A program made the position numbers and the translations under genes. From contig JAREIK010003112.1 of the NCBI GenBank assembly GCA_029783825.1, forward strand, positions 78,010-142,009: a stretch of 64,000 nucleotides of DNA. The letters run 5' to 3'. Source of the DNA: Sapria himalayana (Eukaryota > Streptophyta > Magnoliopsida > Malpighiales > Rafflesiaceae). The notes under the pieces are model-generated. The model saw only the letters and a list, made by a program, of their open reading frames with translations, did no database searches and had not been told where the DNA came from. This document shows, piece after piece, positions 15,001-25,412 of the stretch; position 1 is the stretch's first letter, and each line of letters starts with the position of its first letter.

Positions 15001-15891
15001 TCTATCAATTATATGTCAATCTGTCTATTTGTCTATCTCTCTATATGTTCATCTATCAATATGATTATCAGTCAATCAATCAATCTGTCTATCTATCAAT
15101 ATAACTATCTTTCTATCTTTCTATATATCTATCTATATATCTGTATATCTATCTATTTGTTATATCTATCTTTCTGTCTATCTGACTATATATCAATTTG
15201 TCTATCTATCTATCTATCTATCTGGCTATCTATCTATCTGTCTATTTGGCTTTCAATATGTCGATCAATCTATCAATGAATTAACCAATCTAACTATCTA
15301 TCTATATATCTATATATCTATATATCTATTTATATTTTTAATTATATATTTTTCTATCCATTAATCAAACAAAATATTTATCTATTTGATATTTTTATCT
15401 ATATCTATCTACCTATCATCTACCTATCTATCTTTCTATCAATCTACTTATCTATCTATCAATCTATCTATAAACTTAAATATCTATCTATCCATCTACA
15501 TATTTATCTATCTATCTTTCTATCATTTTGTCCAGCTTTCTATCTATTGATCTATATTTCTGACTCGCTATTTATCTATATATAGGTTTATCTATATATC
15601 TATATATATGTCTATCTATATATTTATATATGTTCTATCTATCAATCTATCTTTCAATTTATATGTTTATTTACTATATGTTTATCTATCTATATGTTTA
15701 TCTATTTATCTATCTATCATTCTATCATTATATATATATATATATATATATATCTCTATTTTATTTATGTATTTGCTTGCATATATATATATATATATCT
15801 ACCTAAATATCGATCTATCTGCTATCTATCTTTTGGTCTTATCAGTCAGTCTATCTATCTATCTATCTATCTATCTATATGTCTATCTGTC

Positions 15892-17396
15892 TATATATAA
15901 ATATATGAAAATATGAAAATATGAAAATATGAAAATATGAAAATATGAAAATATGAAAATATAAATATATAAATATATAAATATATACATATATAAATAT
16001 ATAAATATATAAATATATACATATATAAATATATAAATATATAAATATATAAATATATAAATATATAAATATATAAATATATACATATATACATATATAC
16101 ATATATACATATATACATATATAAATATATACATATATAAATATATACATATATAAATATATACATATATAAATATATACATATATAAATATATACATAT
16201 ATAAATATATACATATATAAATATATACATATATAAATATATACATATATAAATATATACATATATAAATATATACATATATAATATATACTATATATAA
16301 ATATATACATATATAAATATATACATATATAAATATATACATATATAATATATATATAAATATATAATATATAATATATAATAATATACATATATAAATA
16401 TATACATATATAAATATATAAATATATAAATATATAATATATAAATATATAAATATATAAATATATAACATATATAAATATATAACTATATAAAATAATA
16501 AATATATAAATATATAAATATATAAATATATAAATATATAATATATAAATATATAAATATATAATATATTAAATATATAAATATCTAAATATATAAATAT
16601 ATAAATATATAAATATATAAATATATAAATATATAAATATATAAATATCTAAATATATAAATATATAAAATATATAAATATATAAATATATAAATATATA
16701 CATATATAAATATATAAATATATAAATATATAAATATATAAATATATAATATATAAATATATAAATATATAAATATATAAATATATAAATATATAAATAT
16801 ATAAATATATAAATATATAAATATATAAATATATAAATATATAAATATATAAATATATAAATATATAAATATATAAATATATAATATATAAATATATAAA
16901 TATATAAATATATAATATATAAATATATAAATATATAAATATATAAATATATAATATATAAATATATAAATATATAAATATATAAATATATAAATATATA
17001 AATATATAAATATATAAATATATAAATATATAAATATATAAATATATAATATATAATAATATAATAATATATAAATATATAAATATATAAATATATAAAT
17101 ATATAAATATATAAATATATAAATATATAAATATATAAATATATAAATATATAAATATATAAATATATAAATATATAAATATATAAATATATAAATATAT
17201 AAATATATAAATATATAAATATATAAATATATACAAATATAAATATATACATATATAATAAATATATACATATATAAATATATAATATATAAATATATAC
17301 ATATATAAATATATACATATATAAATATATAAATATATAAATATTTAAATATATAAATATATAAATATATAAATATATAAATATATAAATATATAA

Positions 17397-17436
<40 letters not shown>

Positions 17437-18362
17437 CATATATAAATATATACATATATAAATATATACATATATAAATATATACATATATAAATATATA
17501 CATATATAAATATATACATATATAAATATATACATATATAAATATATACATATATAAATATATACATATATAAATATATACATATATAAATATATACATA
17601 TATAAATATATACATATATAAATATATCCATAGATAAATATATACATATATAAATATATACATATATAAATATATCCATAGATAAATATATACATAGATA
17701 AATATATCCTTAGATAAATATATACATAGATAAATATATACATAGATAAATATATACATAGATAAATATATACATAGGTAAATATATACATAGATAAATA
17801 TATACATAGATAAATATATAAATATAAATATATAATATATAAATATATAAATATATAAATATATAAATATATAAATATAAATATATAAATATATAAATAT
17901 ATAAATATATAAATATATAAATATATAAATATATAAATATATAAATATATAAATATATAAATATATAAATATATAAATATATAAATATATAAATATATAA
18001 ATATATAAATATATAAATATATAAATATATAAATATATAAATATATAAATATATAAATATATAAATATATAAATATATAAATATATAAATATATAAATAT
18101 ATAAATATATAAATATATAAATATATAAATATATAAATATATAAATATATAAATATATAAATATATAAATATATAAATATATAAATATATAAATATATAA
18201 ATATATAAATATATAAATATATAAATATATAAATATATAAATATATAAATATATAAATATATAAATATATAAATATATAAATATATAAATATATAAATAT
18301 ATAAATATATAAATATATAAATATATAAATATATAAATATATAAATATATAAATATATAAAT
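15892..18362 (+). repeat. AAATATAT 8-bp satellite-like array (2.5 kb)
   Basis: This is a tandem array with a strict 8-bp period, equally read as TATAAATA. It is divided into sub-domains: ATGAAAAT units (15903-15961), mixed units (15962-16080), a 16-bp compound unit AAATATATACATATAT (about 16120-16350 and 17440-17630), a variant with CATAGAT (about 17628-17815), and an essentially pure 8-mer run of about 60 copies at 17879-18361. Both edges are TCTA array, so it probably arose inside that array. Long minus-strand frames rich in Y, L, I and F are products of the period and are not genes. Such DNA melts easily and resembles plant matrix-attachment or unwinding sequence, but that is inference. 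Confidence 0.95.
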
Positions 18363-18806
18363 AGAAAGATAAATATTTATCATTCTTTCTATCTGTATAT
18401 CTATCAATCTTTCTTTCTATCTACATATATATCTATCTATCTATCTTTCTAACTATATATGTCTATCTATTTATCTATCAATCTATTTGTAAATCTATAT
18501 ATCTATCTATTTGTCTATCTGTTTATCTATCTATATACATATATCATTCTATCTTTTTATCTATCTATATATCCATCGATCAATATGTCTATTTGTCTAT
18601 GTGTATATATCTTTATCTCACTATCTATCTATTTGTATATCTGTCTATTTATCTATCTTTCTATATATCTATCTATTTATATATCTATCTATTTGTAGAT
18701 CTATCTAGTTGTAATATATATATATCTTTCTATCTTTTTATTTGTCTTTTTATCTATCATTCTATCAATCTATTAATCAAGCAATCTAACTATCGATCTT
18801 TCTATT
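18363..18806 (+). repeat. TCTA/GATA array segment
   Basis: The TCTA array resumes after the AAATATAT block, in the same strand orientation as 1254-15891, and includes TATCAATC and TATTTGTC variants. It stops at about 18806, where a TTA-rich stretch and then non-repetitive DNA begin. Confidence 0.9.
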
Positions 18807-18840
18807 AATTTATTTTTAAGTTTTATTTTATTATTATTGA

Positions 18841-20030
18841 CCCTCTCTTTCGGTGAAGGAATACCATTTGTACAACCTACTTGCTTGCTACCCATATCTC
18901 CCTACACCCATTTTTATCTTTAGTTACAACCTATCTAACTATTTATTCTTTTAGGCACATATTTAGCTAGTAATAAGTTTTACTTGACTCAGCTTTTCGT
19001 GAATTCTTTTAGCTGTCCTGAGGATGCTATGGAGGTAAGCTTTCCCTTTTTTTTGATCTCCTTAGCTCTCTTCATGCTACTCCATAGCCTTTTCTACTTA
19101 TTGCCTATATTGCTGCTACCCCATTGCCTCCTTTGCTGTAACTTTGGTCGCTTTTCAGCAACTATTCTGCACAATAAAGATCATACGAAATATATTTATT
19201 ATGCCCTACTCCTACCCTTTTTTCTTCCCTTTCTCCACCCCCTTAACACATTGTCAATTGGTTTACAAGTGAGGCGAAAGAAAAGGAAAAAAATAAGGAG
19301 TAAAAAAGTAAGTAGACAGCTTCGGGCGGAAGGCATTCCATCCTGCCGTTGGGTGCTATCTTCATTAGTTTTGCCATCATTTGCCTTTATCATTGAGTGC
19401 TTTTTCTTCCATTCCCTTTCTCCTTCATTTGTCTATGTATTCATTAGCTTTACCTTCATTGCAAAAAATCTATACGGCCATAAGATGAGCCAAGATTCTG
19501 TTTTCCTTTGGCTCTTTTAACTCTTGAGTCCCTATATTCCTCTTCAAAATTGGGGCCAGCCTTTTCATCTACTTAGCATACATAGGCCTAACACAAACTG
19601 AAGTATTCTAAGAGTTGACACAGCCTACCTTTCTATGTAACAGACCCTGACTCAGACCCTAAACAAAGTGTAAGACAGCTAAAAAGCTGTTACAGCTTAC
19701 AACAAAAAACAGCACACAATAACTTACCAAGTTACAACAGAAGACCCACCACATGAAAGACCAACAACAGACCATTTTATTCAATCAATTTACAGACACT
19801 GAAAACTGCACACACTACTTTTAATTTACTGGATGAACAGATCCAAATCCTAGCTTATGCTACTTATGGTTGGCAGCAAACTGTGCTAGCTTTCCTAAAA
19901 TTAATGAGCAAACTTCCTACCTATCAATATCAGTATTTAAATTACATTCGCCTGGCACCTTCATTCTGCTTGACCTGTTACAAATAATTCAAGTCAAAAT
20001 AGTTTTACCAGGCTCATTAAGGGCCCTACT
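18841..20030. other. Unidentified non-repetitive segment
   Basis: This is the most complex-looking sequence in the left half, with clearly more G and C than its surroundings. No protein family is recognisable. A plus-strand frame at 18984-19520 (178 codons) is open, but it is low-complexity and hydrophobic and then abruptly lysine- and arginine-rich, with no supporting motif. A splice-donor-like ATGGAGGTAAGC lies at about 19029-19040. The stretch 19600-19880 is rich in ACA-type triplets. It may be host intergenic or intronic DNA carried along by the adjacent LINE. Confidence 0.4.
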
Positions 20031-21990
20031 AATTATTATTATTATTATTTTTAGCTTAAGGTCTTTCTTTTTATGCCTGCCCCTCAGGACTAGGGGGCTC
20101 TTTTTTGCTCCAAGACCTTCACATGAAATACTTATAAACACATAACCAACAAATCAAGCATAATATTTATTTTTACTTTTCCCTCCAAGTATTCTAAGCC
20201 TAAATTTTAATTTATTTGAGCTCTAATATATGGAAATCCTATTTTATCTAATCTTATTAAGCCTTTATACTTTTCTAGAATATTATTACTCTCGAATTCT
20301 TGTGAGCCCCTTATTACTCCTTCATCAGCTAATTTATCCACTAACCCATTAGCCTCCCTGGATATGTGTATGCTTTGTCCTTTTAATTCACACATTAATT
20401 TTTTTATATTGAATATATACTCTTCAAATTGCTCATTTCTATCTTATCTGTTACTAGATTTACCAAAAGATTCGAATCTACCTGCACTTGAAGATTTTGG
20501 AGATTATTATCTTTGCATATTTGTAATCTCTTTTTTAAAGCCATAACCTCTGCATGCAATGCTGAAGTGGCAGAGGCTTTCATTGTAAATGCTTTTAAAA
20601 CTATACCTTCATTATTTCTTATAACTCCTCCTCCTCTTGCAGCTCCCATCTCTCTCTTAAAGCTACCATCCGTGTTTAGCACTAGACCATTTTGTGGGGG
20701 CTTTTCCCATCTAATAATTTTTATCTATGGAATCTTCTTTATTCTTGTTGAGAGGCCCCATTCTTTTCTTTTATTCTCATCCATTCCAAGACTCCTCAAC
20801 TTAATAGGGCTACAAGCCGAAATAAATGGACATTCATTCTTGATCTCTTCTAGTATATCTATAATTTTCATATGAGTACCTTCAAATCTGCTTTTATTTC
20901 TAGCATTCCATATACACCAGACTGCAATATGTGGTATGTAGTTCCTTATCCATTTTAGTATCTTATTTTTTGTTTTATTTCTCCCCCAATTTTTTAATCT
21001 TTCTATAAGAGATCCATGACATTTTTCTAGGCCTGCATCCTTTTCTAATCTACCTCATAGCTTTTCAGTTATCTTTCTTGTTGAGAATATGTGATCCAGA
21101 CTCTCGATTTCTTGATTGAAACATTCACATATGGACGCTAGTTTTATTCCTTTCTTTTGGATATTCTCATCGACTGGAATAGCTTTTGAGATCAGTTTTC
21201 ACATAAAGATATACATCTTCTGTGGAAGCTCCTTAGCCCAAGCTTTTTTATAAATTTCTTGAGAGATTTTTTTATTTCTCACCATTCCTTTTATGCTTTT
21301 TAATGTAAATTTCCCTTGCGCATCTAGGGTCCATTTCCATCCACTCTTAGTTAAGATAGAATGATTCTCCACTATATCTCGTTGCTTATACATTAGTTTC
21401 CAACTTTTTGATGCTCTTTTTGGATTATTAAAGGCACTGTTACCATGGCCATATCTAGCATTTATGTAATCTCGCCAAAGGCTGCCATTTTTGTTATCTT
21501 TTATCTTCCACCAGCTTTTACAAGCCCAAATTTGGATATATCATTCAATTTTGAAAAGCCCAATCCAGCTTCCTCCACTGGATAACATAATTCTAACCAT
21601 TTTTTCTAGTGGAGTTTATTTTTACCATCCTTTTTATCCCATAAGAAATTCGACATTTCTTTTTCTAATTTGTTTGTAATAGTCCTTGGAGGCTGTAAGG
21701 ACATTAAAACATGCGCCAACAAACTTTGCAGTACATGGGTAATTATTATTCTTCCTGACATACTTAGCAGGTCTTCCTTCCAACCTGTAATCTTTGTCTA
21801 ATCTTTTCTACTAGGAAAACTAAGTATTCCTCTTTCAATCTACCCTCATAAATCAGGCACCCAAGCTACATTAATGCACCTTTCTTTTGAGTAAATCCTA
21901 TGATTATTTTTATTTTTTGGGCAATGTTTTCCTGGGTTTTTCTGCTATCATAAATTGACATTTATTCTTGTTCAGTACATTATTTTGACA
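20031..21990 (-). pseudogene. LINE (non-LTR) reverse transcriptase pseudogene, 5'-truncated
   Basis: This is the C-terminal half of a plant LINE ORF2, read on the minus strand from about 21990 to 20207. In order it shows: the end of the reverse transcriptase (about 21990-21600, with LGCLIYEGRLK-like and MSNFLWDKKDGKNKLHWKKW motifs); a zinc-binding RT region (about 21400-21080, with WTLDAQGKFTLKS and KAWAKELPQK); and an RNase H domain (20690-20207). The RNase H domain shows LNTDGSFKREMG, HAEVMALKK, VQVDSNLLVNLV and SREANGLVDKLADEG, which carry the expected acidic residues. It is broken by in-frame stops (for example after YIFM near 21199), by stops in the RT part, and by a one-base frameshift near 20425. 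The 3' tail is a (TAA)n run at 20031-20052, typical of plant LINEs. No ORF1 or endonuclease is present. Confidence 0.85.
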
Positions 21991-22161
21991 TTAAAGCACC
22001 TTCCAATATACCCTTTCAATCTACCCTCATAAATTGACATTAATGCATCTATCTAGAACAAATTTTTATTTTCTTCCGTACATTAATGCACCAAAGGTAC
22101 ATTCTTGCTATCATAATGTTTTCCGAGGTTTTCCAGGGTTTTTTTTGGGGTACATTAATGC
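21834..22161 (-). repeat. Scrambled short duplications at the LINE 5' edge
   Basis: Short pieces of the LINE occur two or three times here. TTCAATCTACCCTCATAAA is at about 21834-21852 and 22016-22034. ACATTAATGCA- or ACATTAAAGCACC-like pieces recur near 21867, 21990, 22038, 22080 and 22151. TGCTATCATAA followed by or following TTTTCC..GG is at about 21943 and 22107. The copies are out of order relative to a normal LINE, as if the 5' end had been rearranged during or after insertion. Confidence 0.55.
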
Positions 22162-22319
22162 ATCTTTCTATTTATATATCTATCTATCTATCTATCTACC
22201 TAATTATTTATATATTTATCTATCTATATATCAACGAATCATTCTATGTATCTTTCTATCAACCTATATACCTACTATCTATCTATCTTTATATCTATCT
22301 AGCTATCAATCTATCTTCT

Positions 22320-22357
<38 letters not shown>

Positions 22358-22540
22358 TATCTACATGTTTACCTATATACCAATCTATCTTTCTTTCAAT
22401 TTGTCTCTCTTTCTATCTATAAATTTGTTCTATCTGACTACCTGCCAATTTGTTCTATCTGACTATCTGCCAATTTGTCTATCTATCTATCTATCTATTT
22501 TTCTGTCTTTTGCCTATTTATTTATCTTTATATCTTTCTA
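22162..22540 (+). repeat. TCTA/GATA array segment
   Basis: This is TCTA array in the same orientation as before, with a (TA)n run at about 22322-22355. It includes a local duplication of TTTGTTCTATCTGACTA (about 22423-22440 and 22450-22467). It ends with TTTCTA immediately before the CACTA terminus at 22541. Confidence 0.9.
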
Positions 22541-22559
22541 CACTATAAAAAAAATACCC

Positions 22560-22870
22560 AAATAGATATGGAGAAATCCCTAGTTATATGGAATTTTTCT
22601 TTCGCAAAAATAAAATAATAACACATTAACACTAGAAATTTTACCAACCTAATATGGTCGTCACAAAAAATTAACATGGGAAAAATTCACTAGCAAATTT
22701 TTTAATGACAGAAAATTCACTAGCTAAGTATATATTTTTCCCTTACTAATTTTAATTGTAATTAAAAATAATAATTAATAATTTTCCAATAAATAAGCAC
22801 AGAAACATCCTTAGCTAAATTAGTGAGGGAAAATTCCCTAGCTATTTTCATTCAAAATCCATTTTAACAA
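22560..22870 (-). repeat. 3' subterminal repeats of the minus-strand CACTA
   Basis: Copies of the TAGCTAGGGAA / TTCCCTAGCTA motif lie near 22722-22735, 22808-22842 and, in degenerate form, 22575-22590. They match the subterminal motifs at 951-1235 and 63270-63790. They are probable TnpA binding sites by analogy with En/Spm. Confidence 0.65.
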
Positions 22871-23059
22871 TTTTAATTTTTCACAAAAAATTTAATTACA
22901 TATTTTTATTATTTTTTATAAAATTAAATAAAAACATACACTATAAACCATTTTTTATAATTAACAAAAACCAAAAAAAATTCAAAAATAATTATGATAC
23001 AAATGTTACATGGTTAAAACAAAAACATAACATATGTATATAATCATTTAAAACTAAAT

Positions 23060-23245
23060 CATCATCTTCATCATTAGCTTGTGCATTTGTGCATGGCTCT
23101 CCTACGAGGGTTATCTACTAGAACTTGGTGTGCTATCTCTCTCATCAAGATTTCTAACAGTGACTCCATATAGTTCATCTATTATTACAATACATTCTTC
23201 ATTTCTTTCATCTCATCATTCACTTCTCTTTTTTCCTGCATACAC
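23060..23245 (-). pseudogene. TnpA-like C-terminal remnant
   Basis: On the minus strand this matches the ends of the TnpA copies at 590-715 and 60670-60810. It has the coiled-coil codons for NDEMKEMKNV, then ATGGAGTCACTG-like sequence, then a conserved tail containing CCTCGTAGGAGAGCC and a short acidic end. In-frame stops are present. It marks the 3' end of the TnpA gene whose 5' end is at 25269. Confidence 0.6.
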
Positions 23246-23259
23246 ATCAATTCAAACTT

Positions 23260-24990
23260 AAACATTACGAGAATATATATATATATATATATCTATATGC
23301 ATACATACATACATATATATATTTATACAAACATATATATATACTTACATATATAGAAGCTAATACGTGGAAAAACAAAAACAAGAAATACTTAGTCATG
23401 AAAAAACAAGCAACAAACAATCCAATGCCTAAAAATTTGAGAATTTTTTAAAAAATGCTACATGCATAAGAAAATAGTGCAAAGAATGAAGCCAATTGTG
23501 ATGCTTTTAACTTAAAATATTTCAAATCATCTCTAACTAATGTCATCAGAAATAAAACTTCTAAATATGTATTTTGATATTCCAACATGATTTTGAATAC
23601 CACATAAGCCTCAAGCTAATATTGGCCTATTTTTTTCAATGATTGTGGGGGTTTGGGCCAACTTACATGTAGCTCGAGTAATCTCATGAGCAAAAAAATC
23701 TACCTCTATGGTTCCACCAATAGGGAAACTATGACAAAACCACATGTATCATCTACTACCATTTCACATGCAGAACAAACTATTATTATCATGACACTAA
23801 CATAGATTGAATAGTATATGAGATAAAAATTTACGTATATGTTCTCCTTTGTAGCTGCATAAAACACTACATATGATAAGGATCACAGGTTTAGCAGTGA
23901 AGAACCTTGCTAAACTTCTCTCAAACCCTGCATATCTATTCCCCTTTAAATAAGAAGATTAACAACATCTCTCTAACTCTCAAAATTGATTTCAAACATC
24001 TCTCAAAAAAAATATTCATTGTACCATTAACAAAAACAACTCCACCCATCAGTACTTCAAAAAAAAGATCAAAGTTTCATTATAATTTGAAATATGCATG
24101 CATACAGCTTTCATCTTTTAAAAAACAAACAATCAGAGCCTAGCATGCTATACTATAATTTTGAAGGTGGCCAAAAACATCACCAAAGCAATGTATGAGA
24201 TTCACTGAACTTCTAGTGCTTAGCAAAAATTGCATACTCTGTTTAGAAAAGAAGTTCATAATATTTCAATTCAGAGTATTATAGCACGTTAAATTGAAAT
24301 CAAATAAAATTAAAAACATGATTAAGAAGATTATGTCATCCCTCCGAGGTAGACAATTATTCTAATCTTCTAACTTAAAAAGGCAGCTGCAACAAAACAA
24401 CACGTACAATAAGCCAACAGAAAGTGGAAGATATGCTGAGTGTAAAGGAAATGGCATCACGGAGACAAAGACCAATGTGAAGTGGAAATCTTGTGCGAAA
24501 TAGCTTCTAGATCAAGTGAGGTCATTAGGAGTAACCATGTTTTTGAATTGTGGCACTGATGACTGACCAAATGGTGTTCTGATTCACTTCTCTGAAATTG
24601 AAGAATAATAATGAAATAAATATAAAACACATAATTCATGATAATGTTATGCCAAACTTTTTAAAATAAAAGTTTCATGCAATTTTAAACAAATAAAGAC
24701 TAAATGTACCTAAGCAATTCTAGTGTCATACCAAAATACCAGCACTATTATGTGCCAACTGATGTGGACACTACTAACATTAACCACAATTTGGTTCTAG
24801 ATTATTGGAATCACATCATCACACATCAAATGGCCACACCATGCCCAAAATCTTTATGAAATACCAAAGCAATGTCAAGTTCCACATCAATAATAAGTTT
24901 GAACTATCACTATCACTACCAAATAGTAATGTATATTGACTGTTGTCAGCATCACAGGTTAAAGGTTCACCACCATCTACATAGCTTGAC
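23260..24990 (-). other. Unresolved middle of TnpA region
   Basis: This lies between the recognisable 5' and 3' ends of the TnpA remnant, so introns and decayed exons are expected. I could not align it with the TnpA exons seen at 59380-60180. A possible exon follows a TTTCAG at about 24600 on the minus strand (60 open codons down to 24457), but it resembles no known family. A (TA)n and CATA simple repeat lies at 23273-23350. Confidence 0.35.
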
Positions 24991-24999
24991 ACCACTATT

Positions 25000-25269
25000 C
25001 ACATTTATGCCGCATAAATCAGGTGCTAGTGTGACAAGTGCCATGTGAAAGTGTACACTGTGGATGGGCTTATATCTAATAAAGGTGATGATAATGATGT
25101 TAATGATGGTGATGGTGTTAAAGATTGAGATAGTGATTGTGATGTTGAAGTTTGGATATGGTGGTATGAGATGGTACTTACTTTGCAACAAATGTAAAAT
25201 ACTAGATGAATTTCATTCATTTCTATGTTCACGTCCACCACCACCAAGCCCACGCCCTTTAGGTGCCAT
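25000..25269 (-). pseudogene. TnpA-like N-terminal exon remnant
   Basis: The start is at 25269-25267 on the minus strand and the first codons read MAPKGRGLGGGGRE, a basic glycine-rich N-terminus also seen at 58900 (MVPKGCGHGGGGRGRRNEP). A TGA replaces the proline codon at about codon 18, so the frame is closed early. Weak nucleotide similarity to 58955-59100 continues as a serine-, histidine- and proline-rich stretch. It begins about 144 bp after the TNP2 stop codon, as in the plus-strand copy, so the two genes are arranged tail to head. Confidence 0.65.
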
Positions 25270-25412
25270 CTTTTGTACTAAAAATAAAAACATATAACAA
25301 ATAATAGATATATGATGAACACCCATGCATTTTAGAATAATACAGACCAATAGATTTCAACAAAATATAGAAAGTCTTTGATAATATAATATTATAATAC
25401 AATAATAACAGT

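Larger units (their letters stand above)
1254..15891 (+). repeat. Degenerate TCTA/GATA tetranucleotide array (14.6 kb)
   Basis: Nearly the whole interval is built from TCTA repeated head to tail. Substitutions such as TCTG, TTTA, TCAA, TGTC and ATGTC are scattered evenly. The plus strand is the pyrimidine-containing strand throughout, with no orientation switch. Pure (TA)n runs interrupt it at about 3951-3979, 4918-4945, 6294-6333, 7708-7750, 12035-12064 and 15731-15752. Because the period is 4, all three plus-strand frames read as Y-L-S-I peptides with few stops; these are not genes. Higher-order duplication is visible (see the copies at 1700-3060 and 5785-7150). The left edge is a CACTA terminus and the right edge passes into an AAATATAT array. 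Confidence 0.95.
18807..22161 (-). mobile_element. Putative single insertion: LINE plus downstream sequence
   Basis: The whole non-TCTA island may be one retroposed unit on the minus strand. In that orientation it ends with AATAATAATAAAATAAAAC-type sequence (18840 down to about 18807), which resembles a polyadenylation signal plus an A-rich tail. The 11-mer ATCTTTCTATT occurs just outside both edges (18796-18806 and 22162-22172), as a target-site duplication would. Because the surroundings are TCTA-rich, this match could be chance. The alternative is two separate events: a LINE ending at 20031 and an unrelated segment at 18807-20030. Confidence 0.35.

Noticed and set aside
1235..15916. Dozens of plus-strand open frames of Y-L-S-I-rich peptides
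   Set aside because: A 4-bp TCTA period gives the same four-residue cycle in all frames with no stops; there is no non-repetitive coding content.
15875..18407. Long minus-strand frames (up to 612 codons) rich in I, Y, L and F
   Set aside because: They are the translation of an 8-bp AAATATAT period, with no codon bias or domains.
18984..19520. 178-codon plus-strand frame, hydrophobic N-terminus
   Set aside because: No recognisable domain; composition changes abruptly to basic residues, and a splice-donor-like site interrupts it. It may be chance in pyrimidine-rich DNA.
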